From assembly GCA_016934635.1 (NCBI GenBank), contig JAFGSK010000030.1, positions 1-64,000 of the forward strand: a stretch of 64,000 nucleotides of DNA. The letters run 5' to 3'. The notes under the pieces are model-generated. The model saw only the letters and a program-made list of their open reading frames with translations, was not told the DNA's origin and ran no database searches. Origin of the DNA: Caldifarciminota bacterium. GTDB taxonomy: Bacteria; Hydrothermota; Tepidihabitantia; B3-TA06. This document shows positions 1-6,245 of the stretch, piece by piece. Both the position numbers and the translations under genes were made by a program. The first letter of the stretch is position 1. Each line of letters starts with the position of its first letter.

Positions 1-178
1 TACCCTCTTAGGGTGCGGAATGGATGTAGCGTACCCTCTTAGGGTGCGGAATGGATGTAGCGTACCCTCTTAGGGTGCGGAATGGATATAGCGTACCCTC
101 TTAGGGTGCGGAATGGATATAGCGTACCCTCTTAGGTGCGGAATGGATGTAGCGTACCCTCTTAGGGTGCGGAATGGA
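1..178. repeat. 31-bp tandem repeat array (about 6 copies)
   Basis: Units begin at 1, 32, 63, 94, 125 and 155. The unit is 31 bp; the fifth has lost one G (30 bp) and the sixth is cut off near 178. Each unit contains a small inverted repeat, ACCCT-CTT-AGGGT, followed by GCGGAATGGATG. Variation is limited to a G/A change near the unit end. There are no unique spacers, so this is not a CRISPR array. The array runs off the left edge, so its full length is unknown. The GCGGAATGG word resembles the linker of the two-hairpin repeats described further on. Confidence 0.95.
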
Positions 179-299
179 AAGGGCATCCTCCAGATGCCCT
201 GGACAAGCTAAGAGCATGTCCCTACATTTTTTCGCAATGACGGACAGGATACCCTGGACCGGGTAAAGGGGAAAACATGACAATCCCCCCGACCGAGAC
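179..299. other. Non-coding stretch with a covariant-type hairpin
   Basis: No gene is visible. A 7-bp stem (GGGCATC, loop CTCCA, GATGCCC) lies at 181-199, right after the 31-bp array. It is followed by TGGACA (200-205) and TACATT (223-228), which look like a weak promoter, but no plausible reading frame follows. This repeats the layout hairpin-then-minus-35 seen at 291-349, 1281-1317 and 5049-5091, so it may be a decayed copy of the same element. Confidence 0.4.
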
Positions 300-349
300 G
301 CCGAAGCTTCGCTTCGGCGAATGCGGCTTCCAGCCGCTACACCTTGACG
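291..349 (+). repeat. Two-hairpin dispersed repeat, copy A, ending in a -35 box
   Basis: Hairpin 1 is GCCGAAGC-TTC-GCTTCGGC (300-318). A linker containing ATG follows, then hairpin 2, GCGGC-TTCCA-GCCGC (323-337), then TAC and the -35 hexamer TTGACG (344-349). Other copies lie at 1254-1317, 4651-4735 and 5049-5091. Confidence 0.75.
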
Positions 350-371
350 CCGTCATATTATTTACTATAAT
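344..371 (+). promoter_or_regulatory. Promoter of the first small-protein gene
   Basis: TTGACG (344-349), 16-nt spacer, perfect TATAAT (366-371). Transcription would start near 378, leaving a leader of about 119 nt before the gene at 497. The leader contains a small hairpin (CTCG-TAA-CGAG near 434-444) and a repeated GGCGTTA word, so it could be structured. Confidence 0.75.
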
Positions 372-496
372 GAACAGATAAGACAAACACAAGTGTGGGC
401 GTTATCCTAAAAGCCTAATTCCCATAAGTCGAGTCTCGTAACGAGGCAGGCGTTACTTCCCTCTTTGTCAAAAACCAAAAACTAAAGGAGTTATGA

Positions 497-778
497 ATGA
501 CTCAAGAAAATATCACTGGTGATCATATCATCAGTTCGCTCAAAACTTTAGGGTTCAGTGAATCATCCGAAAAGGCTGAGGCAGAAAACTCTATCAATCT
601 CAGATTGGGCGAGCACAAGATTAGCGTTTCCAAAGGTACGCTGAATTCGGAAGAGACAACCCGCATACGCACCGAACTCAGTCCTATCTTCAAGACCCTC
701 AATAAAAAGGTCGAGGCGTCATCAGACGAGACCGTTTTGAGCGTAAGGGACTGGCTCACAAGTTCGTCGAGCGAATAA
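497..778 (+). CDS. Small conserved protein of unknown function, paralogue 1 (93 aa)
   Basis: I do not recognise a named family. The 93-residue product is the first of three paralogues here (also 1462-1737 and 1758-2057). All share SLKTLGF (residues 14-20), a GEHxIxV block (38-44), an ELxPIF block (60-65) and a C-terminal SSxDxxxxxVRDWL block (74-87). There is no signal peptide, no membrane segment and no cysteine. The pattern suggests an alpha-beta-beta-alpha fold. AAGGAG at 485-490 fixes the start at ATG 497; the ATG at 493 opens only a ten-codon frame. The gene has its own promoter (344-371) and terminator (803-833). Because a radical SAM enzyme follows the third paralogue, these may be its substrates or partners, but no function is shown by sequence. 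Confidence 0.85.
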   Translation: MTQENITGDHIISSLKTLGFSESSEKAEAENSINLRLGEHKISVSKGTLNSEETTRIRTELSPIFKTLNKKVEASSDETVLSVRDWLTSSSSE

Positions 779-802
779 GATTCGCACAAACTGACCTCAT
801 TG

Positions 803-833
803 GGGCCTGCCGCAAGGCGGGCCCTCTTTTTTT
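803..833 (+). terminator. Rho-independent terminator after the first small-protein gene
   Basis: A 9-bp stem GGGCCTGCC / GGCGGGCCC (803-811 and 816-824) closes a GCAA tetraloop and is followed by seven T (827-833). The surrounding ~60 bp, including upstream bases, is repeated at 3437-3496. Confidence 0.93.
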
Positions 834-861
834 ACACAGGAGACAATGGGGATTAATCCAT

Positions 862-903
862 GACACCCTGAGAGGGTGTCCTCCGTCTCTGTGCTACTTG
901 ACT
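862..903 (+). repeat. Perfect hairpin followed by a -35 box
   Basis: GACACCCT-GAG-AGGGTGTC (862-880) is a perfect 8-bp stem. The next bases, through the CTCTGTG word ending near 893, recur at 4785-4807 with about one mismatch in 23. The segment ends in CTAC-TTGACT, the same junction that ends the two-hairpin repeats. Confidence 0.65.
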
Positions 904-925
904 TGCCAGGCTATCTCCTTACAAT
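898..925 (+). promoter_or_regulatory. Promoter, probably leaderless
   Basis: TTGACT (898-903), 16-nt spacer, TACAAT (920-925). The ATG at 933 is eight bases beyond the -10 box, with no Shine-Dalgarno site. The -35 abuts a repeat. Confidence 0.5.
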
Positions 926-932
926 GCCAACT

Positions 933-1196
933 ATGTTTGCATCGGTATTACTTATCATCACCGCATGCGTGGTTTCCGCTCTTGCGGCAATGCGGTTTGT
1001 CTCCGCTGTTCGCAAGCTTGCCGCCTGCACGCCGGACACCCACAACACCCGTAACACCCGTAACACCCGTAACACACATGCGTCCACCAGGCGTTCCAGC
1101 GCCAGGCATCAGGACAAGCCGCCTTTGGTGTTCTGGGCAGTTGCATCGCCGGTGATTGCCGCAGCATTCGTAATGCTGACCATCTTTTCCCTTTAA
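933..1196 (+). CDS. Possible small two-span membrane protein (87 aa)
   Basis: From ATG 933 the frame encodes 87 residues. It has a hydrophobic N-terminal segment (about residues 3-20), a polar middle with an Asn-Thr-Arg tripeptide repeated three times plus Asn-Thr-His, and a second hydrophobic segment at the end (about 63-87). I chose 933 because it sits at the expected transcription start of the 898-925 promoter; the frame is open further upstream but only into the repeat. Caution: the Asn-Thr-Arg stretch comes from a 9-bp tandem repeat (AACACCCGT, 1044-1070) whose complement also occurs in non-coding DNA near 60110, and reading frames on the other strand are equally open. It may not be a gene. 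Confidence 0.35.
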   Translation: MFASVLLIITACVVSALAAMRFVSAVRKLAACTPDTHNTRNTRNTRNTHASTRRSSARHQDKPPLVFWAVASPVIAAAFVMLTIFSL

Positions 1197-1253
1197 TATC
1201 CACATTCCTGGAAGCCCTGCTTCCGCGCATGTGTCCCCTGGACCCTGGGTTGC

Positions 1254-1317
1254 CGTCGAACAACCAGGGCATAAGGTGCGGTTCGGCGAATGGATGCCCA
1301 CGGCATCCTACTTGACA
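1254..1317 (+). repeat. Two-hairpin dispersed repeat, copy B, ending in a -35 box
   Basis: The first hairpin is loose (GTCGAAC near 1255 against GTTCGGC near 1281, separated by an insertion). The second is a clean 7-bp stem, GGATGCC-CAC-GGCATCC (1292-1308), then TAC and TTGACA (1312-1317). The second stem has a different sequence from copies A and D but pairs fully. Confidence 0.7.
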
Positions 1318-1339
1318 TACTGCTCGAAAGTACTATAAT
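1312..1339 (+). promoter_or_regulatory. Consensus promoter of the small-protein/radical SAM operon
   Basis: TTGACA (1312-1317), 16-nt spacer, TATAAT (1334-1339). Both hexamers are perfect. Transcription would start near 1346, giving a leader of about 116 nt before the gene at 1462, close in length to the leader of paralogue 1 though not similar in sequence. Confidence 0.85.
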
Positions 1340-1461
1340 AATTTATAAGGCAACGTAAGAGGAGAGTATTCGGCGAGAATAATTTCCATTAGCCGGACCT
1401 TAAATTGGGGCCAGTTATAATCCTATTTTGCCACGGAAACAATACATACAAGGAGAAATAA

Positions 1462-1737
1462 ATGTCACAGGATACAGTAATCATGACTTGTGAACATATA
1501 ATCAGGTCTCTAAAAACATTAGGTTTTATGGTAGAACGTATTAACGAGAATCTGATTAATCTTCACAATGGTGAACATCATATAAGGGTTTCCCGCGGTG
1601 CCCTTGACAATGAACGCGAGAACCGTATGCGCAGGGAATTACCGCCCATATTTGCGTTTTTTAATGAGATGATAAACTCATCAACGGATACGAATCTTCT
1701 TGCAGTCAGGGATTGGCTGGCAAATCCGGGTTCCTAG
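1462..1737 (+). CDS. Small conserved protein of unknown function, paralogue 2 (91 aa)
   Basis: This is the second of three paralogues. It keeps SLKTLGF (16-22), GEHHIRV (37-43), ELPPIF (59-64) and VRDWL (82-86), with variable residues between. It is soluble-looking, with no signal peptide. AAGGAG precedes ATG 1462. It is the first gene after the perfect promoter at 1312-1339, and paralogue 3 starts 20 nt after its stop, so the two small proteins and the radical SAM gene probably share one transcript. Conservation is spread along the whole chain rather than confined to a leader, which fits a folded domain better than a classic leader-core peptide precursor. Function unknown. Confidence 0.87.
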   Translation: MSQDTVIMTCEHIIRSLKTLGFMVERINENLINLHNGEHHIRVSRGALDNERENRMRRELPPIFAFFNEMINSSTDTNLLAVRDWLANPGS

Positions 1738-1757
1738 CGACTTTTCAAGGAGAAATA

Positions 1758-2057
1758 ATGGCACAATCGAGTATAACCGGCGATAATATCGTCGAATCCC
1801 TCAAGACCCTGGGGTTTGTCGAATCGGACATGCAGTCGAAGTCCGAAAACAAGGTCAGTCTCAGCAATGGAGAGCATAAGATAATCGTCACTAAGGGGTG
1901 GCTGGAGAACCCGGAAGCAAACCGGATGTACGAAGAACTTCTGCCTATCTTCGAGGCTTTCGAAAACCAGGTTCAGTCGTCCGATGACAGAAACCTTCAC
2001 AAGGTAAGGGATTGGCTGGAAGCAAGGACCGCAAAGATAAGAAACCGCGCGATCTGA
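1758..2057 (+). CDS. Small conserved protein of unknown function, paralogue 3 (99 aa)
   Basis: This is the third paralogue, with SLKTLGF (14-20), GEHKIIV (38-44), ELLPIF (60-65) and VRDWL (83-87). It differs from the others by a basic C-terminal tail (roughly residues 90-99). The frame is open upstream to 1713, but AAGGAG at 1747-1752 and alignment with the paralogues place the start at ATG 1758. It ends 13 nt before the radical SAM gene, so the two are almost certainly co-transcribed. That makes this the most direct candidate for a substrate or partner of the enzyme. Confidence 0.88.
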   Translation: MAQSSITGDNIVESLKTLGFVESDMQSKSENKVSLSNGEHKIIVTKGWLENPEANRMYEELLPIFEAFENQVQSSDDRNLHKVRDWLEARTAKIRNRAI

Positions 2058-2070
2058 GATCAATCGATAA

Positions 2071-3381
2071 ATGAAAAAAGGCATTTCAACCAATCCTAAG
2101 GTGCTTTTGTGCACTACCTACCGACGCTTTCCGCGCGACTACACCACGATAGCTAACGCCCCGCGCAGGGTAAGCCCTGGTCTGCGCTTCATCAAGCAAA
2201 ACGTGCCCGAAGTCGAGATACTTGAGTATCCGCGCTGGAACCAATACGCAGCAAAACTCCGCGAAGGCTGGGACGTGGTGGGGTTCAGTTTCTACCAGAA
2301 CGAGATTGACCAGATAGGCAAGATGGCCGCCGAGGCTCGCAGCCAGGGAGTTCGCGAACTCTGGGCAGGCAACTACGGCGCTTTGGACTACTCCATACCT
2401 TCACTGGTGGACAGGGTCTTCATCGGCCCGGCTGAGGACGATGTCGCACAGGTTTTCGGCTACCGAGTCAGGCAGGAAGACATCCAGCATCCGGTGATGA
2501 TGGCGCAATACTCCGTTATCCCGGGCATACGCACCCTTACCCTGGGACTCTTGTATACCGCTCACGGCTGTCCTTACTCCTGCTCGTTCTGCCAGACCCC
2601 GGTGTTCGACAGTAACCGGTTTACCATCAATCTGGAAAGCATCGAACGTGTCCTTCGCTATTACAAAAAGCACGGAGTTGCGTATCTTTTCCCCATGGAT
2701 GAAATCTTCGGCATCTACCCCAAATTCACAGACGAGCTTACCCGCATGTTCGCCCGGTACAAGTTCCGCTGGTGGGCCCAGTCGCGGGCGTCATTGTTCA
2801 TGCATAATCTGGATACCTGGCACGAACGGGGCCTTCGCATACCCTCGGTCGGGGTGGAATCGATGATACAGGGATCCCTGGACGGCATAAACAAGCGGCA
2901 GAAGACCGACGAGATTTTGGAGTTTTGCCGCCGCACGCGAGAGAAAAAAGGCATGTTCCGCATAAGTTATTCGATGATAGGGCACGAGAACCTTAACGCA
3001 GAGCAGACGCTGGAAGACGCCTCCCTTTTACGAAAGGCGGACTTTGACGCGCACGCCGTTTCGGTCATAACGCCCTTCCCGAAAACGCCCCTGTGGAATA
3101 AGCTCAGCGCCAGCAACGCAATCTTCGACCGGAAGTTCAGCCATTACAAACTCAGACACCTGGTGTGGAACCATCCTCATATATCACCCGCCGAGATGCG
3201 TTATCTCTTGATTTACATAGAAAGCCGCCTAAACAGCACTTTCAAATTCATCCACAAGGGAATTTCACGGTTTCTGTGGGGCGGACTTCGCCAGGACGGC
3301 CCGGTCATCATCTGGCGTAGTCTTCTCAAAGGCCCGGTAGCAGCCGCCTTCGTTGACGACCGCAAGCAGGTTTTCTTTTAA
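2071..3381 (+). CDS. B12-binding-type radical SAM protein
   Basis: The product (436 aa) has two recognisable parts. Residues 1-135 resemble the cobalamin-binding Rossmann domain of B12-dependent radical SAM enzymes, including a VGFSFYQNE strand-turn (70-78) and a VDRVFIGPAEDD segment (113-124) equivalent to the usual DxxxxGEGE region. Residues 155-330 form the radical SAM core with CxxxCxxC at Cys167, Cys171 and Cys174, which would bind a 4Fe-4S cluster and S-adenosylmethionine. No second cluster (SPASM) is visible. Enzymes of this class methylate or rearrange unactivated carbons in peptides, lipids or small molecules; the substrate here is unknown. It follows paralogue 3 by 13 nt and is closed by the terminator at 3464-3495. 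The start ATG has only a weak ribosome site, so translational coupling is likely. Confidence 0.9.
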   Translation: MKKGISTNPKVLLCTTYRRFPRDYTTIANAPRRVSPGLRFIKQNVPEVEILEYPRWNQYAAKLREGWDVVGFSFYQNEIDQIGKMAAEARSQGVRELWAGNYGALDYSIPSLVDRVFIGPAEDDVAQVFGYRVRQEDIQHPVMMAQYSVIPGIRTLTLGLLYTAHGCPYSCSFCQTPVFDSNRFTINLESIERVLRYYKKHGVAYLFPMDEIFGIYPKFTDELTRMFARYKFRWWAQSRASLFMHNLDTWHERGLRIPSVGVESMIQGSLDGINKRQKTDEILEFCRRTREKKGMFRISYSMIGHENLNAEQTLEDASLLRKADFDAHAVSVITPFPKTPLWNKLSASNAIFDRKFSHYKLRHLVWNHPHISPAEMRYLLIYIESRLNSTFKFIHKGISRFLWGGLRQDGPVIIWRSLLKGPVAAAFVDDRKQVFF

Positions 3382-3436
3382 GAGTCTACATATTTTTTAA
3401 GACGGGAAACTTTTGAAAGTAACGGATTGACTGGAA

Positions 3437-3496
3437 GGTAAGATTCACATAAACTGACCTCATAGGGTCTGCCGCAAGGTGGGCCCTCTTTTTTTA
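3437..3496 (+). repeat. Duplicated terminator neighbourhood (copy of 775-834)
   Basis: From the AAGATTC word through the T run, this segment matches 775-834 at most positions, including bases upstream of the stem that are not needed for termination. Paralogue 1 and the radical SAM gene therefore share the same 3' flank, which points to a past duplication of a cassette with this end. Confidence 0.85.
3464..3495 (+). terminator. Rho-independent terminator after the radical SAM gene
   Basis: Stem AGGGTCTGCC / GGTGGGCCCT (3464-3473 and 3478-3487) with a GCAA loop and several G-U pairs, then seven T (3489-3495). It is the sister of the terminator at 803-833. Confidence 0.9.
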
Positions 3497-3564
3497 CCCC
3501 AAACGTCTGTTTTGCAAACTGCACCCAGTTGCGCGGAATCTCGAGGCTTCGAGACGATAGCTCC

Positions 3565-4188
3565 TTACCAGAAGAATCCTGCGTTGGCTGAAATCATCAA
3601 GTCGTTTTTCCCTTGCTCTGAATCCTCATTATATATATTGAGGACTCCGGCCTCGAGATAGACGTTCGAGCGGCGAAACGCAGAAATCTTAATGCCGGCT
3701 ATTGCTCCGAGCATCGGATTAACCGTGTAGGTGCCAAGACCCAGGAGCCACGCGCGTCCAGAGATATAAGGGTAGACCTTCTTAAAGGGATACCCCAGGT
3801 ACAAGGAGGCTTCACCCACATAAAAGAACGGGAACTCGGCTATGCTGAAAAGCGTGCCGACGCCTGCACCCGTGCCCAGGGCGAGGTAGTCGGGCACGAT
3901 GCCGTACTTGCAGTCTAGCTTTGCTCCGATGCCCCAGGACGAGACGCCCATGTCGAATCTTGGAGTAATGCCGTAGCGCGCGCCGAAACCGACAACAGGG
4001 AAGGCGCCAAACTCTAGTTTGCCCGCGCTGTCAACGTTGAACGCCCCGAGGCCGCCGATTGCTCCGCCAAAATCCCACTCACCTTTCGCAGTGGTGCGCG
4101 GCACCTGCATGTGATACACCGCGCAGCCCGAGACGAAAAGCGCAAGTGCACAGAAGCAAAGCGTCTTGATTCTAATCCAGACAGTCAT
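3565..4188 (-). CDS. Outer-membrane lipoprotein with predicted beta-barrel (207 aa)
   Basis: The N-terminus is a lipoprotein signal ending in VSGC (Cys22). The remainder alternates Gly/aromatic-rich beta strands in the style of small outer-membrane barrels and ends in Phe-Trp, as many barrel proteins do. The start is at 4188, where ATG overlaps the upstream gene's stop in an ATGA junction; the frame stays open 15 codons further upstream but lacks any support there. It is the second gene of a two-gene unit with 4185-4442. I do not recognise a named family. Confidence 0.8.
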   Translation of the reverse strand: MTVWIRIKTLCFCALALFVSGCAVYHMQVPRTTAKGEWDFGGAIGGLGAFNVDSAGKLEFGAFPVVGFGARYGITPRFDMGVSSWGIGAKLDCKYGIVPDYLALGTGAGVGTLFSIAEFPFFYVGEASLYLGYPFKKVYPYISGRAWLLGLGTYTVNPMLGAIAGIKISAFRRSNVYLEAGVLNIYNEDSEQGKNDLMISANAGFFW

Positions 4189-4442
4189 TCGCGCTTCTTG
4201 TTTCTGGCGAGGACGGCTATCAGCGCCGCCCATACGCCTGCCATGAAAGGTATCGAGGCCGGGTACGACTCCCTGCCGGTCAACTCACCGACGATTATCG
4301 ACCCCACTGCCAGGAACACCGGTACCGCCATGTAGAGTATGTAAATCCACTGCCTTTTGAGCGCCGCAACGATAATCCCTAATGCTACGAGCAATACCCC
4401 TATTACTATCGCAATTATCAGAAGCAAAGTCGAATGCAGCAT
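4185..4442 (-). CDS. Small integral membrane protein (85 aa)
   Basis: Three hydrophobic segments are visible (about residues 3-24, 31-50 and 62-79), ending in a basic tail. GGAGG (complement of 4447-4451) lies just upstream of ATG 4442, which I take as the start in preference to an ATG six codons earlier. It is preceded by a promoter at 4479-4507 and is translationally coupled to the barrel lipoprotein downstream. Function unknown. Confidence 0.78.
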   Translation of the reverse strand: MLHSTLLLIIAIVIGVLLVALGIIVAALKRQWIYILYMAVPVFLAVGSIIVGELTGRESYPASIPFMAGVWAALIAVLARNKKRE

Positions 4443-4478
4443 GGTTCCTCCGTGCTTCATGATTGGTTATTTTATACG

Positions 4479-4507
4479 AGCATACTCCAATCCGACCGCC
4501 AGGTCAA
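4479..4507 (-). promoter_or_regulatory. Promoter of the 85-aa membrane protein/lipoprotein pair
   Basis: On the minus strand TTGACC (4502-4507), 17-nt spacer, TATGCT (4479-4484). The leader to ATG 4442 is about 30 nt and carries GGAGG. Confidence 0.6.
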
Positions 4508-4572
4508 TAGCCTTCGCGGGATATAAAGCTGCCTCTGACGGCTAGTCCTGAACAACCAGACCGAGACGTGTG

Positions 4573-4594
4573 GAACAGGTTCTCTAACCTGTTC
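4573..4594. repeat. Dispersed hairpin GAACAGGTT-CTCT-AACCTGTTC, copy 1
   Basis: Perfect 9-bp stem with a CTCT loop. Related hairpins lie at 36154-36173 (opposite orientation, one arm partly changed) and 62833-62854 (one changed pair). All three lie between genes. Confidence 0.75.
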
Positions 4595-4650
4595 ACGCGC
4601 ACGAGCTGGAGAGCCTATGCTACACGCCCTGCGGGCAAGGAATCCCCGGG

Positions 4651-4735
4651 CCGAGACGCCGAAGCCAAGCTTCGGCGCATGGCGCTCCTAGCGGCTATGG
4701 CTCTCCCAGAGCCTATGGCGTTCCCAGCACCTATG
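4651..4735. repeat. Two-hairpin repeat, copy C, with three tandem second hairpins
   Basis: Hairpin 1 is GCCGAAGC-CAA-GCTTCGGC (4658-4676). It is followed by three 18-bp units starting with ATGG at 4679, 4697 and 4715, and a partial fourth at 4733. Each unit is a hairpin with its own stem sequence (for example GGCTC-TCCCA-GAGCC). No -35 box follows here, unlike copies A, B and D. Confidence 0.75.
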
Positions 4736-5048
4736 CGCCCCCTGGACGCAAGGGACACCTACGTCTTGCTCCGCAAGTCGTTAAAGAGGGTGTCCTCCAT
4801 CTCTGTGTTTAATATTCTTTGTGGCCTTCGTGATCTTTGTGGTAAGACCCGTTAGCCGTCAGCTGTCAGTTATCCCAGGCGGCTACTTTTGTCCCACTTT
4901 TGTCCCGCTTTTGTCCCGCTTTTGTCCCGCTTTTGGGTGGCTTTTTTTAGGCTCCACAGTAAAAAATATATCATAAAAGCATTCTTTTTTAATCCTTCGC
5001 ACACTGTTTTAGTCGCGCATCGCGGAAACCATGCGAGTGTGGGCTCGT

Positions 5049-5091
5049 CGAACGAAGTTCGGCGCATGGCGCTTCCAGCGCCTACTTGACA
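5049..5091 (+). repeat. Two-hairpin dispersed repeat, copy D, ending in a -35 box
   Basis: Hairpin 1 is CGAAC-GAA-GTTCG (5049-5061). Hairpin 2 is GGCGC-TTCCA-GCGCC (5068-5082), then TAC and TTGACA (5086-5091). Confidence 0.75.
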
Positions 5092-5113
5092 ACACACGGA
5101 AACCGAATATCTT
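5086..5113 (+). promoter_or_regulatory. Promoter of the 260-aa lipoprotein gene
   Basis: TTGACA (5086-5091), 16-nt spacer, TATCTT (5108-5113). The leader of about 20 nt carries GGAGG at 5131-5135. Confidence 0.65.
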
Positions 5114-5141
5114 TAGGATAAGGAAAAACTGGAGGTAAACC

Positions 5142-5924
5142 ATGAAACGCTTTTTAGCCTGTTTGGGACTTATAACGCTGTTTTTAGGTGTAAGCTGCGA
5201 GGTGTTCGAGGGCAGAAACAAGATACAATACCCGGTGGATATGAGCGCTATAGAGGTACCGGGCGACACTATAACCCTGGAGTTCAGATTCGAGTTCTTC
5301 GACGAAACCCCTGACTCCACAGGTATAGGTCTATCTGCGGATTGGAATGGAAGTGAACTCAATATTCTACTTAGAGGTAACGAAGAAGGAGACGAGGATG
5401 CGGGTTCTTTCTCAAACATCCGCTATCTCAACGTTGGAAGGCCTGAGAACGGCACCTACACGGTAACCTTCGAAGGTGAAAAACAAAGAACCGAGCAGTT
5501 TTCCCTGACCGTTACCGACAGCGCCTTCTCGGCTGACGACTTTGCAGGTGATCTCGTCAATCTGTACTGGGATAACGATCGCCGCCTTTTTACCGACATG
5601 CTTCTTGTAGAGATCGGATACATGATCGAAGAAGAGCCGGTAGTGACATTCGTGAGAGATAGCCTTGTTGCGCTTGGCGCTGTGGAAATAACCCTTCCTG
5701 AAGGCTCCTATTCCATATTTGCAGTCGAATCGGACGGCACGGCGAAAGGATCGAGAGTGGAAAGCCCTGATTGGAAAACCGCAGGTTTTGACGGCTCCGT
5801 CTCGTTACTCTTTTCGTATGAAGGAAAGGAAAGCGCACTCGATGAAGTCTTCACGACCTACGACGACGACCTGGCAGCCCTTAGCATTCGCACCGGACGA
5901 GGCTTCGACCGGACGGAGAGGTAA
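5142..5924 (+). CDS. Secreted protein, probable lipoprotein (260 aa)
   Basis: A short signal peptide (residues 1-18) ends at Cys19 in LGVSC, an acceptable though not ideal lipobox. The mature part is acidic and rich in beta-type sequence, with no domain I can name. GGAGG at 5131-5135 supports ATG 5142. It is a single gene: its own promoter abuts a repeat upstream, and the following region has no genes. Probable periplasmic or surface location; function unknown. Confidence 0.8.
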   Translation: MKRFLACLGLITLFLGVSCEVFEGRNKIQYPVDMSAIEVPGDTITLEFRFEFFDETPDSTGIGLSADWNGSELNILLRGNEEGDEDAGSFSNIRYLNVGRPENGTYTVTFEGEKQRTEQFSLTVTDSAFSADDFAGDLVNLYWDNDRRLFTDMLLVEIGYMIEEEPVVTFVRDSLVALGAVEITLPEGSYSIFAVESDGTAKGSRVESPDWKTAGFDGSVSLLFSYEGKESALDEVFTTYDDDLAALSIRTGRGFDRTER

Positions 5925-6245
5925 CGCGTTGCATCACTCTTCGGTTAAAATGATTTTTATGTTTGCTCCATAAGCTTAATACTTTACTACAGGATTAAAG
6001 ATTGTAAGAATTCGAAGATAACTCCGCAAGCGTTGTCCTTCGGTAGGACTCTCAACGGTCGCTCTGCTCTGGTGTATCTTTCTCCTGTCGTTACCCTACG
6101 GTAAAAGATTGGGGCTGTCAGGTTGTTAATCGTAAGCGGCGCGCGGTGAGTGGTCAGCTGCTAGCGCTACGAGGTCTCAGTATCCTCTGTTTTTCAATGC
6201 TTTAATCTTATTTGTGAGCTTTGTATTCTTTGTAGTTCAACCGAC
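5925..6245. other. Intergenic region, no gene seen
   Basis: Between convergent genes. It contains two short hairpins (GTCCT-TCGGT-AGGAC near 6036 and TTACC-CTAC-GGTAA near 6100), a GCTAGC/GCTGAC-rich word cluster like those near 61140 and 61280, and an eroded CTTTGTATTCTTTGTAG word. No clear T-tailed terminator is visible. Confidence 0.6.

Larger units (their letters stand above)
4443..5141. other. Repeat-dense intergenic region
   Basis: About 700 bp without a credible gene. It holds, in order: the promoter for the leftward pair (4479-4507), a GAACAGGTT hairpin (4573-4594), a two-hairpin repeat with tandem second hairpins (4651-4735), a copy of the 871-893 word (4785-4807), an eroded CTTTGTGG/CTTCGTG-type repeat (about 4808-4850), four near-tandem TTTTGTCCC-type units (4887-4934) and another two-hairpin repeat with the promoter of the next gene (5049-5113). 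The open frame at 4568-4855 is made of these repeats and is not a gene. Confidence 0.8.

Noticed and set aside
1-178. CRISPR-like repeat array
   Set aside because: Units are directly adjacent with no unique spacers, and no cas genes are present.
948-1301. Minus-strand open frame opposite the 933-1196 ORF
   Set aside because: It spans repeats and promoter elements, has no start signal, and the repetitive Gly-Val-Thr stretch is the complement of the 9-bp repeat.
497-2057. Small paralogues as toxin-antitoxin pairs
   Set aside because: Three similar proteins rather than two different ones, with individual transcription and no toxin or DNA-binding motif visible.
4568-4855. Plus-strand open frame of 95 codons
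   Set aside because: It consists entirely of dispersed hairpin repeats, has no ribosome site and encodes low-complexity sequence rich in Met-Ala-Pro.
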